Assembly: GCA_043736395.1 (NCBI GenBank)
Contig: JAYTCQ010000190.1
Coordinates: 1-8,564 of the forward strand
DNA length: 8,564 bases
Direction of reading: 5' to 3'
Source: JAFDVL01 sp043736395
GTDB lineage: Bacteria > Acidobacteriota > Blastocatellia > RBC074
The notes under the pieces are model-generated. The model was not told the origin of the DNA, searched no databases, and saw only the letters and a program-made list of their open reading frames with translations. Shown in pieces: positions 1-6,389 of the stretch. The stretch's first letter is position 1, and every line of letters starts with the position of its first letter. A program made the translations under genes and the position numbers.

Positions 1-105
1 GCTTTGGTATTCTTGACATCGCTGTAGATTTGCGATGTAAGCCTCTACCAAAGCTACGCCGAGCCGTCGCACTCCATACGCTCCGCGCTTCATCATGAAC
101 TTAAA
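1..105. repeat. Structured intergenic repeat downstream of rluA-type gene
   Basis: This is the stretch after the stop of the minus-strand pseudouridine synthase gene. Bases 1-9 (GCTTTGGTA) are perfectly complementary to 46-54, and nested inside, 16-22 (ACATCGC) are perfectly complementary to 32-38. This gives a two-tier hairpin with an internal loop. Just beyond it, 51-69 can fold into a second short stem with one mismatch (GCTACG against CGTCGC). No run of T follows on the minus strand, so it does not look like a classical intrinsic terminator. It resembles a dispersed intergenic repeat unit and may continue to the left of the window. No coding potential is evident. Confidence 0.45.
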
Positions 106-1041
106 CTACTTCTCAATTAACTTTGCAATCAATTCTTCCATCACCACAGGCAGCGGCGCACGAAACGTAATTTCTTCACTTCGCGAAGGATGAAAAAATT
201 TTAGCATTTCGGCATGCAGCAACTGATGCTTGAATTTCTTTCCGGCAATTTCGTCATTAGAATTCGTTCCGCGATAAACCTGGTCACCGATGATCGGATG
301 TCCAATGTGCGTGCAATGAATTCGCAGCTGATGCGTGCGTCCTGTCAGCGGTTCCAGCTCTACCAAAGCACAATCATTGAAGCGTTGCTTGACACGTAAT
401 TTCGTCTGCGAAGCGTCGCCGTCTTCCTTCACGCACCAGCGCGGCCACGTCGTTGGATTGCGTCCGAGCGCGGCGTCAATTTGTATTTCATCAGCCTCGA
501 CGACTCCGTGAACAAGTGCGATGTAGCTTTTGCTGACGCGGCGCAAACGAAAGGCTTTGGAGACGATCACGTTGGCGCGTTCGTTTTTGGCGATGGCTAA
601 AACACCTGACGTATCACGATCAAGACGATGCAATAAAATCGGACGTGGAGCCGTCATTCCGCTGGGCTTGCCGTGCAAAAAATGCCACGCCAGCGCGTTC
701 ATGACTGTGCCGGATTTTTCGATGTGGCTGGGATGTGAAAGCATCCCGACAGGTTTATTGATGATGATGAGATCATCGTCTTCAAACAAAATTTCAAGCG
801 GAAGATTTTCAGGTTTGGCGGATGTTGGTTCGTCGGCATCTACCAGAACATTGATCAAGTCTCCGGCTTGCAGAATCCAGCCGTGACGAATGGTAGTGCG
901 TCCGTTCACCTTCGCTTCACCTTCACGAATCGTTTTGCGCAGACGCGTCAGACTAACGGCGGGAAACTGAAACGCTAAAAATTGGTCGAAGCGCATCCCT
1001 TTCGTTTCGACTTTAAATTCAAAGGGCTGTTTGGAAGTCAT
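106..1041 (-). CDS. RluA-family 23S rRNA-type pseudouridine synthase
   Basis: This enzyme isomerises specific uridines in structured RNA, probably large-subunit rRNA, to pseudouridine in the cytoplasm. An S4-like RNA-binding domain occupies about residues 16-65 (FDQFLA, then the REGEAKVNG turn). The catalytic domain follows from about residue 83. The signature HRLDRDTSG lies at 138-146, with D141 as the expected catalytic aspartate. GRTHQLRIH (234-242) and the later HxLHA-type motif near the C-terminus are also typical. The length of 311 residues fits RluC/RluD-type members, but the exact target uridines cannot be told from sequence, so no symbol is given. The ATG start at 1041 has no clear Shine-Dalgarno; the leader reads AGAAAATACAGATATTTTT. 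The gene lies 96 bp behind the ligase gene on the same strand, and a large inverted repeat separates them. Confidence 0.93.
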   Translation of the reverse strand: MTSKQPFEFKVETKGMRFDQFLAFQFPAVSLTRLRKTIREGEAKVNGRTTIRHGWILQAGDLINVLVDADEPTSAKPENLPLEILFEDDDLIIINKPVGMLSHPSHIEKSGTVMNALAWHFLHGKPSGMTAPRPILLHRLDRDTSGVLAIAKNERANVIVSKAFRLRRVSKSYIALVHGVVEADEIQIDAALGRNPTTWPRWCVKEDGDASQTKLRVKQRFNDCALVELEPLTGRTHQLRIHCTHIGHPIIGDQVYRGTNSNDEIAGKKFKHQLLHAEMLKFFHPSRSEEITFRAPLPVVMEELIAKLIEK

Positions 1042-1059
1042 AAAAATATCTGTATTTTC

Positions 1060-1131
1060 TTAACACAAAGGGTCAAGGGAGCAAAAATTTTTTTAAAATT
1101 ATATCTTTGCTCCCTTGACCCTTTGCGTTAA
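1060..1131. repeat. 26-bp inverted repeat between ligase and rluA-type gene
   Basis: Bases 1060-1085 pair with 1106-1131 over 26 positions with a single mismatch (A1065 against C1126). They enclose a 20-base AT-rich loop. The arm contains the phrase ACAAAGGGTCAAGGGAGC. It fills most of the 96-bp gap between two genes on the same strand. It starts six bases after the ligase stop on the minus strand and ends 18 bases before the next start codon. There is no T tract after the minus-strand stem, so it is more likely a mobile or dispersed palindromic element, or an RNA processing or stability hairpin, than a simple terminator. Confidence 0.85.
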
Positions 1132-1137
1132 TTTTTT

Positions 1138-2697
1138 TCAATTCACGCGCCGCGTATAACCTTGCCAGTATTTTTCGCGCATGATTTTTTTATCAATTTT
1201 CCCAGTTCCGCCTTTGGGCAATTCGCCTTCACGAATTTCTACGACTTTTGGCACTTTGTAATTCGCTAAAAAATTATTGCAGTGCGCGATTAAATCTTCG
1301 GCGGTCAAAGTAGTATTCGGTCGCAGCGTCACAATCGCTGCCACAGCTTCTCCCCACTTCTCATCAGGGATGCCAACAACTGATGCTTCGCGGATGGAAG
1401 CATGTTTATAAATCGCATTTTCGACTTCAGTGGAATACACGTTTTCGCCTCCCGTGACGATCATATCTTTCGTGCGGTCGACAATGAAAACATAACCATC
1501 TTCGTCAATTTTTCCGGCATCCCCCGTGTGCAGCCAACCGCCGCGCAAAGTCTTCACCGTCTCTTCTGGTCGCTTCCAGTATCCAACCATGACATTCGGC
1601 CCACGTGCCACAATTTCTCCGACTACACCGGATGGAACGGGGTTGTCGTGCTCATCAAAAATTGCAATTTCAACGCCGATCACTGCCTGCCCGCAGGATG
1701 TGAGTCTTTGCAATTGATGCTCAGTGCCATCGGCGACGTGATCGCAATCTTTCAAATACGTCAACAACGGAGAGGCTTCGCTTTGACCATAGCCTTGTAC
1801 GAATTTGACGTGCGGCAAAGTCGCCATCGAACGTTTCAATAATTCCAACGGCATCGGCGATGCGCCGTAGGTGATGAATCCCAAATACGACAAATCACGA
1901 TTCTTAATTTCGGGATGCGACACCAAGAAATTGATCATTGTCGGAACCAGCATTACCCGCGAGACTTTTTCTTTTTCGAGTAAGTTCAGCAACGCCGTCG
2001 GATCAAATTTCTTGAGCAGCACCTGCGTCGCTCCGCGCATGGTAAAGCTCATCAAGGTTGGAAAATCTGCCAGATGAAACATCGGCGCAGCGTGCAAATA
2101 AATATCACTTGAACTGGTAGGAATTTCAGCCATGCCCTGCATTAAATTCATCCACAAATTTCGATGACTGAGCATGACGCCCTTCGGCAATCCGGTTGTA
2201 CCACTCGTATAAAATAATCCTGCGAGATCATTTTCTTCAATAACGACGGGCGTAACATCGCTGTTGCTGTTCGCGATGAGATCTTCATAAAACAAAGAAT
2301 CCTCCGCTTTTGCGGTCGCAATATAATTTTCAATACCTTCCAATCGCGGGCGCATTGCCGTAGTCATTGGCAACATCACATCATCCGAAATCATCGCTTT
2401 GCATTCGGCGTCGTTGATGATGAAAATTAATTCTTCAGCTGCGAGACGATAATTCAACGGGACGGCTACCGCACCAATTTCCCAGCAGGCAAAAATCACT
2501 TCCGCGAATTCATGACCGTTGAGCAGGAGCATCGCTACACGATCATTGCTGCGAATTCCGAGACCTTGCAAAGCCGCCGCGAGCGCAGTCACACGTGTCG
2601 CGAGTTCGCCGTACGTCTGACGATGCTCGCCGTCTATGGTGGCGATATTTTTTGGATAAAATTGGGAGGCGCGTTTTAGGACTTGGGTTAGGATCAT
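1138..2697 (-). CDS. AMP-forming acyl-CoA synthetase (long-chain fatty-acid ligase type)
   Basis: This is an adenylate-forming enzyme that should activate a carboxylic acid with ATP and transfer the acyl group to coenzyme A. All the ANL-superfamily core motifs are present. The phosphate-binding loop YTSGTTGLPKG is at 163-173, YGQSEASP (motif A5) at 303-310, GWLHTGD (A7) at 387-393, DRTKDMIVTGGENV (A8 hinge) at 407-420, and the C-terminal catalytic lysine is K500 within GGTGKIDKK. At 519 residues it is full length for a FadD/medium- to long-chain acyl-CoA ligase. No signal peptide or carrier domain is visible, so it is a stand-alone cytosolic enzyme. Substrate chain length cannot be read from the motifs, and aryl or other short acids remain possible. 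The ATG at 2697 lacks a clear ribosome binding site; the next in-frame Met (residue 56) would cut into the domain. Confidence 0.93.
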   Translation of the reverse strand: MILTQVLKRASQFYPKNIATIDGEHRQTYGELATRVTALAAALQGLGIRSNDRVAMLLLNGHEFAEVIFACWEIGAVAVPLNYRLAAEELIFIINDAECKAMISDDVMLPMTTAMRPRLEGIENYIATAKAEDSLFYEDLIANSNSDVTPVVIEENDLAGLFYTSGTTGLPKGVMLSHRNLWMNLMQGMAEIPTSSSDIYLHAAPMFHLADFPTLMSFTMRGATQVLLKKFDPTALLNLLEKEKVSRVMLVPTMINFLVSHPEIKNRDLSYLGFITYGASPMPLELLKRSMATLPHVKFVQGYGQSEASPLLTYLKDCDHVADGTEHQLQRLTSCGQAVIGVEIAIFDEHDNPVPSGVVGEIVARGPNVMVGYWKRPEETVKTLRGGWLHTGDAGKIDEDGYVFIVDRTKDMIVTGGENVYSTEVENAIYKHASIREASVVGIPDEKWGEAVAAIVTLRPNTTLTAEDLIAHCNNFLANYKVPKVVEIREGELPKGGTGKIDKKIMREKYWQGYTRRVN

Positions 2698-2926
2698 AAG
2701 GAATAGTAGAAGCAGATTGAAGATTAAAAATTCTGCGCGCTGAAAATAACAGACCGTAGCGCGATAAAGCGTTTAGAGTTCAAGCCTTCAGCTTGCCGTT
2801 TGCCAGCGCAGCGATGCAAACCAACGCGACGAGCAAGTACGCTAAAGAGTAAGATAATTTCCCGTCACGTCACGCGAGCGGCGTTGCACGAGCTCGCGCA
2901 GCCAGCAAGATTCTGGCGCTCCCAGC
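2698..2926. other. Hairpin-rich intergenic region between dapA and ligase gene
   Basis: This 229-bp gap holds no convincing gene. The part next to dapA is GC-rich and contains several perfect short stems: CAAGC/GCTTG (2781-2785 with 2791-2795), CGCGAGC/GCTCGCG (2873-2879 with 2892-2898) and GCCAG/CTGGC (2901-2905 with 2913-2917). There is also a tandem CGTCA at 2863-2872. The end next to the ligase gene is AT-rich and probably carries its leader, but no promoter clear enough to call was found. The run of unrelated small palindromes suggests degenerate dispersed repeats. The hairpins at 2873-2917 follow the dapA stop closely and could protect or end its transcript, although no T tract follows. 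Confidence 0.45.
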
Positions 2927-3826
2927 CTATGCCGCCTGCGCCACCACATGAAATGGCGCAAGAACTTCTTCTAATTTCGCACGGCTAGCATCCGTAATCG
3001 GAACCATCGGCAACCGCATCGTTTCGCCGATCAATCCAGCCGCCGCCATCGCGGCTTTCACCGGAGCTGGATTGCTCTCAATGAACATCGTCTTGAAAAC
3101 CTGTGACAATGAACGATGCAACTTGCGCGCCGTGTCCCAATCCCCTGCCAGACACGCGTGAGAAAGATCGCTGACTTGGCGTGGCAAGAGATTTGATGCG
3201 ACTGAAATTACGCCGACACCGCCCAGCGCAATTGTTGGTAAAGCTACACTGTCGTCTCCGGCGAAGACTAAAAACTTTTCATCAGTCAACGAAATCACTT
3301 CGCCGATTTGCGAAATATTTCCTGAGGCTTCTTTCGTCCCGATGATATTTTCAAGCTGTGATAATCGCACTGTCGTAGCATTTTCCATATTCACGACACT
3401 GCGTCCAGGGACGTTGTAAAGAATAATCGGCAAGTCGCTCGCTTCAGAAATCGCACGAAAATGTTGATAAATTCCTTCCTGCGTGGGCTTGTTGTAATAC
3501 GGCACAACCGACAAAATCGCATCAGCTCCGAGGGCGGTGTAGTGCTGAATTTTTTGGATGACTTCACGCGTATTATATCCGCCTGCGCCTGCGACAACAG
3601 GTACGCGTTTCTTCGCGGCTTGTACGCAAAGCTCAACGACACGCGCCTGCTCGCCTTCACTCATTGTGACGCTTTCGCCCGTTGTGCCGCACGCGACGAT
3701 AAAGTCTACGCCGTTGGAAATTTGAAATTCGACGAGTCGCAGCAACGCGAGTTCATCAATAGATTCGTCTTTATTAAATGGGGTAATGATTGCTGTTCCG
3801 CAACCGTATAATTGATTGATAGTCAT
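2927..3826 (-). CDS. dapA: 4-hydroxy-tetrahydrodipicolinate synthase DapA
   Basis: This enzyme condenses pyruvate with aspartate semialdehyde, the first committed step of diaminopimelate and lysine synthesis, in the cytoplasm. It is a class I TIM-barrel aldolase of 299 residues, close to the usual size. Visible active-site features are CGTTGES (46-52, with T48/T49 matching the E. coli Thr44/Thr45 pair), the PYYNKP segment (109-114), Y137 in LYNVPGR, the carboxylate-binding R142, and the Schiff-base lysine K165 in GTKEASG. The start ATG at 3826 is supported by CGGAG at 3834-3838, 7 bases upstream. It follows dapB on the same strand after a 98-bp gap, and should be co-transcribed from the riboswitch-controlled dap promoter. 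Related aldolases (NanA, KDG aldolases) share the fold, but the motifs and the dapB neighbour make DapA the strong choice. Confidence 0.95.
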   Translation of the reverse strand: MTINQLYGCGTAIITPFNKDESIDELALLRLVEFQISNGVDFIVACGTTGESVTMSEGEQARVVELCVQAAKKRVPVVAGAGGYNTREVIQKIQHYTALGADAILSVVPYYNKPTQEGIYQHFRAISEASDLPIILYNVPGRSVVNMENATTVRLSQLENIIGTKEASGNISQIGEVISLTDEKFLVFAGDDSVALPTIALGGVGVISVASNLLPRQVSDLSHACLAGDWDTARKLHRSLSQVFKTMFIESNPAPVKAAMAAAGLIGETMRLPMVPITDASRAKLEEVLAPFHVVAQAA

Positions 3827-3833
3827 ATAAATA

Positions 3834-3838
3834 CTCCG
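3834..3838 (-). promoter_or_regulatory. Shine-Dalgarno of dapA
   Basis: CGGAG on the minus strand lies 7 bases before the ATG of dapA. It is one of only two clear Shine-Dalgarno sites in the window and fixes the dapA start. Confidence 0.7.
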
Positions 3839-3852
3839 GTAGTAGAATTATT

Positions 3853-3915
3853 AACCACAAAAAGCACAGGGGGCACAAAAGAAATGATTTTGTGCTGTTT
3901 GCGCCTCTTGTGGTT
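3853..3915. repeat. Imperfect 28-bp inverted repeat between dapB and dapA
   Basis: Bases 3853-3880 face 3888-3915 across a 7-base loop, with 21 of 28 positions Watson-Crick paired. Both ends of the stem are perfect over eight bases (AACCACAA at the base, GCACAAAA at the tip). In a minus-strand (dapB to dapA) RNA, three of the mismatches become G-U pairs, giving 24 of 28. The element fills most of the 98-bp gap. It could reduce dapA relative to dapB or act as a processing site. The phrase CCACAAA...GCACA is similar in character to the other intergenic repeats here. Confidence 0.75.
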
Positions 3916-3924
3916 TCATTTCTA

Positions 3925-4623
3925 TTAATCTTTTTCTTCAAATAATAATTCAGGAAATTCGTAAAAACCTTTGCGCCCAACAATCAGCTCCGCCGCAATC
4001 ACCGCTCCCACCGCGAAGCCCTGCCGTGAACGCGCTGTATGCGAAAAGCTCAAATGATCTGCTTCGGAATCGAATCCAACTTCGTGCATCCCCGGGGCAT
4101 GTCCGGCGCGAATGCTCAATGATGGCGGCGTTTTTTCGCCGTAGCTTTCACGTAATTGCCGTTCAATTACGAGCGCCGTACCCGACGGCGCATCCAATTT
4201 AAATTTATGATGCTGCTCCACAATGAAAGGATCGTACTCATCAAATCGCGCGAATAATTCTGCCGCGTACCGGATCGTTTTGAAAAATAAATTCACGCCA
4301 AGTGAAAAATTTGAAGCCCACACTAACGAACCATGATTGGCTTCGACGACTGCTTTCACTTCATCAATTTTATCATACCAACCCGTCGCGCCAACGACTG
4401 TTGGAATTCCGAACGATTGCAATTTTTTGATATTCGGAATGACGGCTTCGGGGATCGAAAAATCAATCGCTACATCAACGCCAGCCAATGTTGATGCGGT
4501 TAAGCCTTCACCGTTGACATTATTATCAATGTCAAATTTAGCGATGATTTCGTGGTCGCGACCTATCGCCGCCTGTTCGATCATCTTCCCCATTTTTCCA
4601 TAACCGACAATTGCAATTTTCAT
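3925..4623 (-). CDS. dapB: 4-hydroxy-tetrahydrodipicolinate reductase DapB
   Basis: This enzyme reduces the DapA product with NAD(P)H to tetrahydrodipicolinate, the second committed step to diaminopimelate and lysine. The N-terminal Rossmann fold starts at once with VGYGKMG (6-12), followed by IDFS (53-56) and GATGW (78-82). The substrate-binding and catalytic signature HHKFKLDAPSGTA is at 138-150, with H138/H139, K142 and the DAPSGT loop. RAG and SFSHTARSR in the C-terminal part are also family-like. At 232 residues it is shorter than E. coli DapB (273), as in many other phyla, and no core motif is missing. The ATG at 4623 immediately follows the U-rich tail of a hairpin, with a lysine riboswitch upstream. 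No clear Shine-Dalgarno is seen; a GUGAG inside the hairpin, about 11 bases from the ATG, is the only candidate. Confidence 0.95.
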   Translation of the reverse strand: MKIAIVGYGKMGKMIEQAAIGRDHEIIAKFDIDNNVNGEGLTASTLAGVDVAIDFSIPEAVIPNIKKLQSFGIPTVVGATGWYDKIDEVKAVVEANHGSLVWASNFSLGVNLFFKTIRYAAELFARFDEYDPFIVEQHHKFKLDAPSGTALVIERQLRESYGEKTPPSLSIRAGHAPGMHEVGFDSEADHLSFSHTARSRQGFAVGAVIAAELIVGRKGFYEFPELLFEEKD

Positions 4624-4660
4624 AATAAAAAGGACTCACGAGTAAACGCTCGTCAGCCCT
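4624..4660 (-). terminator. Riboswitch-linked terminator/attenuator hairpin before dapB
   Basis: On the minus strand, 4660-4649 (AGGGCTGACGAG) pairs with 4642-4631 around a 6-base loop. Eleven of 12 positions pair if one G-U is counted, with a single G-G mismatch. The stem is followed by UUUUAUU and then at once by the dapB ATG. This is the layout of an intrinsic terminator acting as the expression platform of the upstream lysine riboswitch. It is unusually close to the start codon, so it may also hide the ribosome landing site. A possible antiterminator pairing joins GAGCGCU in the 3' flank of the aptamer (4693-4699 region) with AGCGUUU in this hairpin (about 4650-4644), with seven pairs including two G-U. 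Confidence 0.75.
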
Positions 4661-4689
4661 TGTATGATTGCTATTGAATCGGGGTAACT

Positions 4690-4860
4690 GTAGCGCTCCA
4701 CTGCAAAGTGGCAGTGACAATCGCAGGGATTTAGCCCTGACAACCAACCAAAATTCTTCAGCGCAAAAAAGAATTGGCTTCGGCAGCACTTCCCTTTCGC
4801 AAATCATCGTAGGACTTTGCGCGTCCTCAGATTCGTTACTCTTGAAGCCTGCACCTCTAC
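4690..4860 (-). promoter_or_regulatory. Lysine riboswitch (L box) controlling dapB-dapA
   Basis: This is the lysine-sensing aptamer in the 5' leader of the dap transcript, read on the minus strand. Conserved blocks match the B. subtilis lysC L box as I know it: GUAGAGGUGC at the 5' end, CUUCAAGAGUA, GAAAGGGAAGUGCUGCCGAAGC in two pieces around the P2 closure, and UGUCA...UGGAGCGCUAC at the 3' end. Helices found: P1 GUAG/CUAC (4860-4857 with 4693-4690). P2 pairs GGU with GCC and GCA with UGC, with one bulged U. The P2 arm contains CGAAUC/GAUUUG (4835-4830 with 4805-4800) and AGGAC/GUCCU (4827-4823 with 4815-4811), with a kink-turn-like GAUGA. P3 is 4777-4769 with 4758-4748 (two-base bulge). P4 is CAGGG/CCCUG (4739-4735 with 4728-4724). 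P5 is CACUGC/GCAGUG (4716-4711 with 4704-4699). The location before dapB-dapA fits exactly. Confidence 0.95.
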
Positions 4861-4889
4861 TCGAAAACTAGAAATATCCATCAAATTCC

Positions 4890-4918
4890 ATTCTGCCGAA
4901 CACTTCTAACGCTGTCAA
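4890..4918 (-). promoter_or_regulatory. Promoter of the L box-dapB-dapA transcript
   Basis: On the minus strand a perfect TTGACA (-35, 4918-4913) is separated by 17 bp from CAGAAT (-10, 4895-4890, four of six consensus bases). Transcription should start near 4883, about 22 bases before the riboswitch aptamer. This is a good sigma-70-type spacing and position. Confidence 0.75.
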
Positions 4919-4927
4919 GCCGCTCAT

Positions 4928-4956
4928 TTGCCGATTTTATCCATTCGACGTATGCT
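4928..4956 (+). promoter_or_regulatory. Possible promoter of the tolC-RND unit
   Basis: TTGCCG (4928-4933) and TATGCT (4951-4956) are separated by 17 bp and lie about 46 bp before the TTG start of the tolC-like gene. Both boxes are only partial matches, so this is a tentative call. Its -35 box would lie only nine bases from the -35 box of the divergent dap promoter. Confidence 0.35.
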
Positions 4957-4987
4957 GAGAATATCTTTTGCATTCCAATCATCGCTG

Positions 4988-4993
4988 AAGGAG
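4988..4993 (+). promoter_or_regulatory. Shine-Dalgarno deciding the TTG start of the tolC-like gene
   Basis: AAGGAG is followed by 8 bases and then TTG at 5002. The first residues after this TTG form a textbook signal peptide, and no ATG occurs in frame before residue 181, so the TTG is very likely the real start. Confidence 0.85.
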
Positions 4994-5001
4994 TTTCGAC
5001 G

Positions 5002-6381
5002 TTGCGCAATCAATTCATTCGGGTTGTTATATTTGGGCTTTGTTGGCTATCGGTTTGTGTACAGGCACAAACGAAAAATACGACTTCACTGGCTGAAGCT
5101 GTGGAAACCGCGCTCCAAAATTATCCCGCGATCCGCGCTGCGCAGGCTGTCGCACAATCCGCTGCAGCTAACATTGAATTATCGCGCACCGCGCTTCAAC
5201 CGAAAGTAGATTTCATCTGGGAACAAAATTTCGCCAGCCGTAATAACGTTTTTGGGTTGTTGCTGCCACAATCAACGATCCCCGCAATTTCAGGGCCTGC
5301 GCTCGGCACAGGTGGATTCGCTTCGGTTTTTGGATCCGCCACCGGAGTTCTGGTTTCGTGGGAGCCTTACGATTTCGGACTGCGCGAAGCAAACATTAAT
5401 TTGGCTCGCTCAATTAATCATCAGGCCGCCGCACAAATTACAGTCACAAAATTTGAAGTCGCGACGACCGCTGCGGATGCCTACCTCGCCGTGATAGCCT
5501 CCGATGAGGCAGTCATTGCCGTCCGCGCCAATGTCCAGCGAATGGAAACTTTTTCCCAAGCCGTTCACGTTCTCGTCGACAATCAGTTGCGGCCCGGAGC
5601 CGATGCTTCGCGGATTGATGCGGAACTTGCGGTGGCTCGCAATCAATTTATTCAGGCAGAACAAACAGCAGGGTTAGCGCGTACGACATTAGCCGAAGCC
5701 ATCGGTCAAGCCGGAACTACTGTCAACATTGATCCAAATCCATTTTTGGAATTACCGCCAAACACGATTGCTCCGGCGGCAGATTTCGCACAGCATCCAT
5801 TAGTGCTGGCGCAGCAATCCGCGTTTGATGTCGTTCGGGCGCGACAGAAAATTTTAGAAAAAAGTTTTTATCCTAAATTTAATTGGCAATCTGCACTGTT
5901 CGCACGCGGTAGCGGAGCTTTCACCGATGGTCAATTGAAATATACACGCGGATTTTATCCTGACACCGCGAACTGGGCGACGGGAATTTCGCTCAGCTTT
6001 TCGCCCTCCGAAATCTTTGGAATTCGCATCAAAAAGAAAATTGAAAATTTCAATTTTTCCGTCGAACAGGCTCGCTACGATCAAACAATTCAGAAAATAA
6101 AAGTACAGGATTCACGGGCGAAAATCTATTTAGATTCGGCACGAAAATTCGCTGCGAATACGCCGTTGCAAGTGAAAGCCGCGCAGGAAACAGAAGTGAG
6201 AATTCGTGCCCGTTATCAGGCGGAACTCGCCACCCTCACCGAAGTCGCCGAAGCTCAAAAATTACTCGCCCAAGCCGAAGTCGAAAATTCCTTAGCGAAA
6301 CTCAGTGTCTGGCGTGCGTTGCTGATGCAGGCGAAGGCGAATGGTGAGATGAAAGATTTTTTAGCTTTAGTTCGTAAGTGA
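5002..6381 (+). CDS. TolC-family outer-membrane efflux protein
   Basis: This should be the outer-membrane channel of a tripartite efflux system, forming a trimeric barrel-and-tunnel that links the periplasm to the outside. The precursor has 459 residues. A signal peptide covers residues 1-22 (basic start, hydrophobic core VVIFGLCWLSVCV, cleavage expected after VQA). Two OEP-type halves are visible: the first opens with LAEAVETALQNYPAIRAAQ (30-48) and the second with HPLVLAQQSAFDVVRARQ (265-282). Each leads into long alanine- and glutamine-rich helices (about 150-235 and 365-445) that would form the coiled-coil tunnel. The segments 70-125 and 292-335 look like the beta-strand parts. It begins with TTG behind a strong AAGGAG. 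The RND pump gene follows 130 bp downstream on the same strand, so the two products probably work together. The substrate is unknown. Confidence 0.92.
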   Translation: MRNQFIRVVIFGLCWLSVCVQAQTKNTTSLAEAVETALQNYPAIRAAQAVAQSAAANIELSRTALQPKVDFIWEQNFASRNNVFGLLLPQSTIPAISGPALGTGGFASVFGSATGVLVSWEPYDFGLREANINLARSINHQAAAQITVTKFEVATTAADAYLAVIASDEAVIAVRANVQRMETFSQAVHVLVDNQLRPGADASRIDAELAVARNQFIQAEQTAGLARTTLAEAIGQAGTTVNIDPNPFLELPPNTIAPAADFAQHPLVLAQQSAFDVVRARQKILEKSFYPKFNWQSALFARGSGAFTDGQLKYTRGFYPDTANWATGISLSFSPSEIFGIRIKKKIENFNFSVEQARYDQTIQKIKVQDSRAKIYLDSARKFAANTPLQVKAAQETEVRIRARYQAELATLTEVAEAQKLLAQAEVENSLAKLSVWRALLMQAKANGEMKDFLALVRK

Positions 6382-6389
6382 AGGCTGGG

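Noticed and set aside
13..40. Plus-strand TTGACA at 13-18 as a promoter -35 box
   Set aside because: No acceptable -10 box follows (TGTAAG at 17 bp), no plus-strand gene begins nearby, and the site lies within a hairpin.
1..54. tRNA-like fold
   Set aside because: The nested stems lack D- and T-arm signatures and an anticodon loop geometry, and there is no GGTTCGAATCC-like block.
1060..1131. Intrinsic terminator of the ligase gene
   Set aside because: The stem is strong but no U-tract follows it on the minus strand and the stem is far longer than needed.
1402..1842. Plus-strand open frame of 146 codons inside the ligase gene
   Set aside because: It is antisense to a gene with all ANL motifs and its translation resembles no family I recognise. 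The other open frames antisense to or overlapping rluA, dapA, dapB, tolC and RND were dropped for the same reason.
2800..2988. Plus-strand 62-codon open frame between ligase and dapA
   Set aside because: It overlaps the dapA end, runs through hairpin repeats and has an arginine- and proline-rich composition with no ribosome binding site.
4699..4739. Small hairpins CACTGC/GCAGTG and CAGGG/CCCTG first read as REP-like dispersed palindromes
   Set aside because: On the minus strand they are P5 and P4 of the lysine riboswitch, in the right order and with the conserved flanking sequence.
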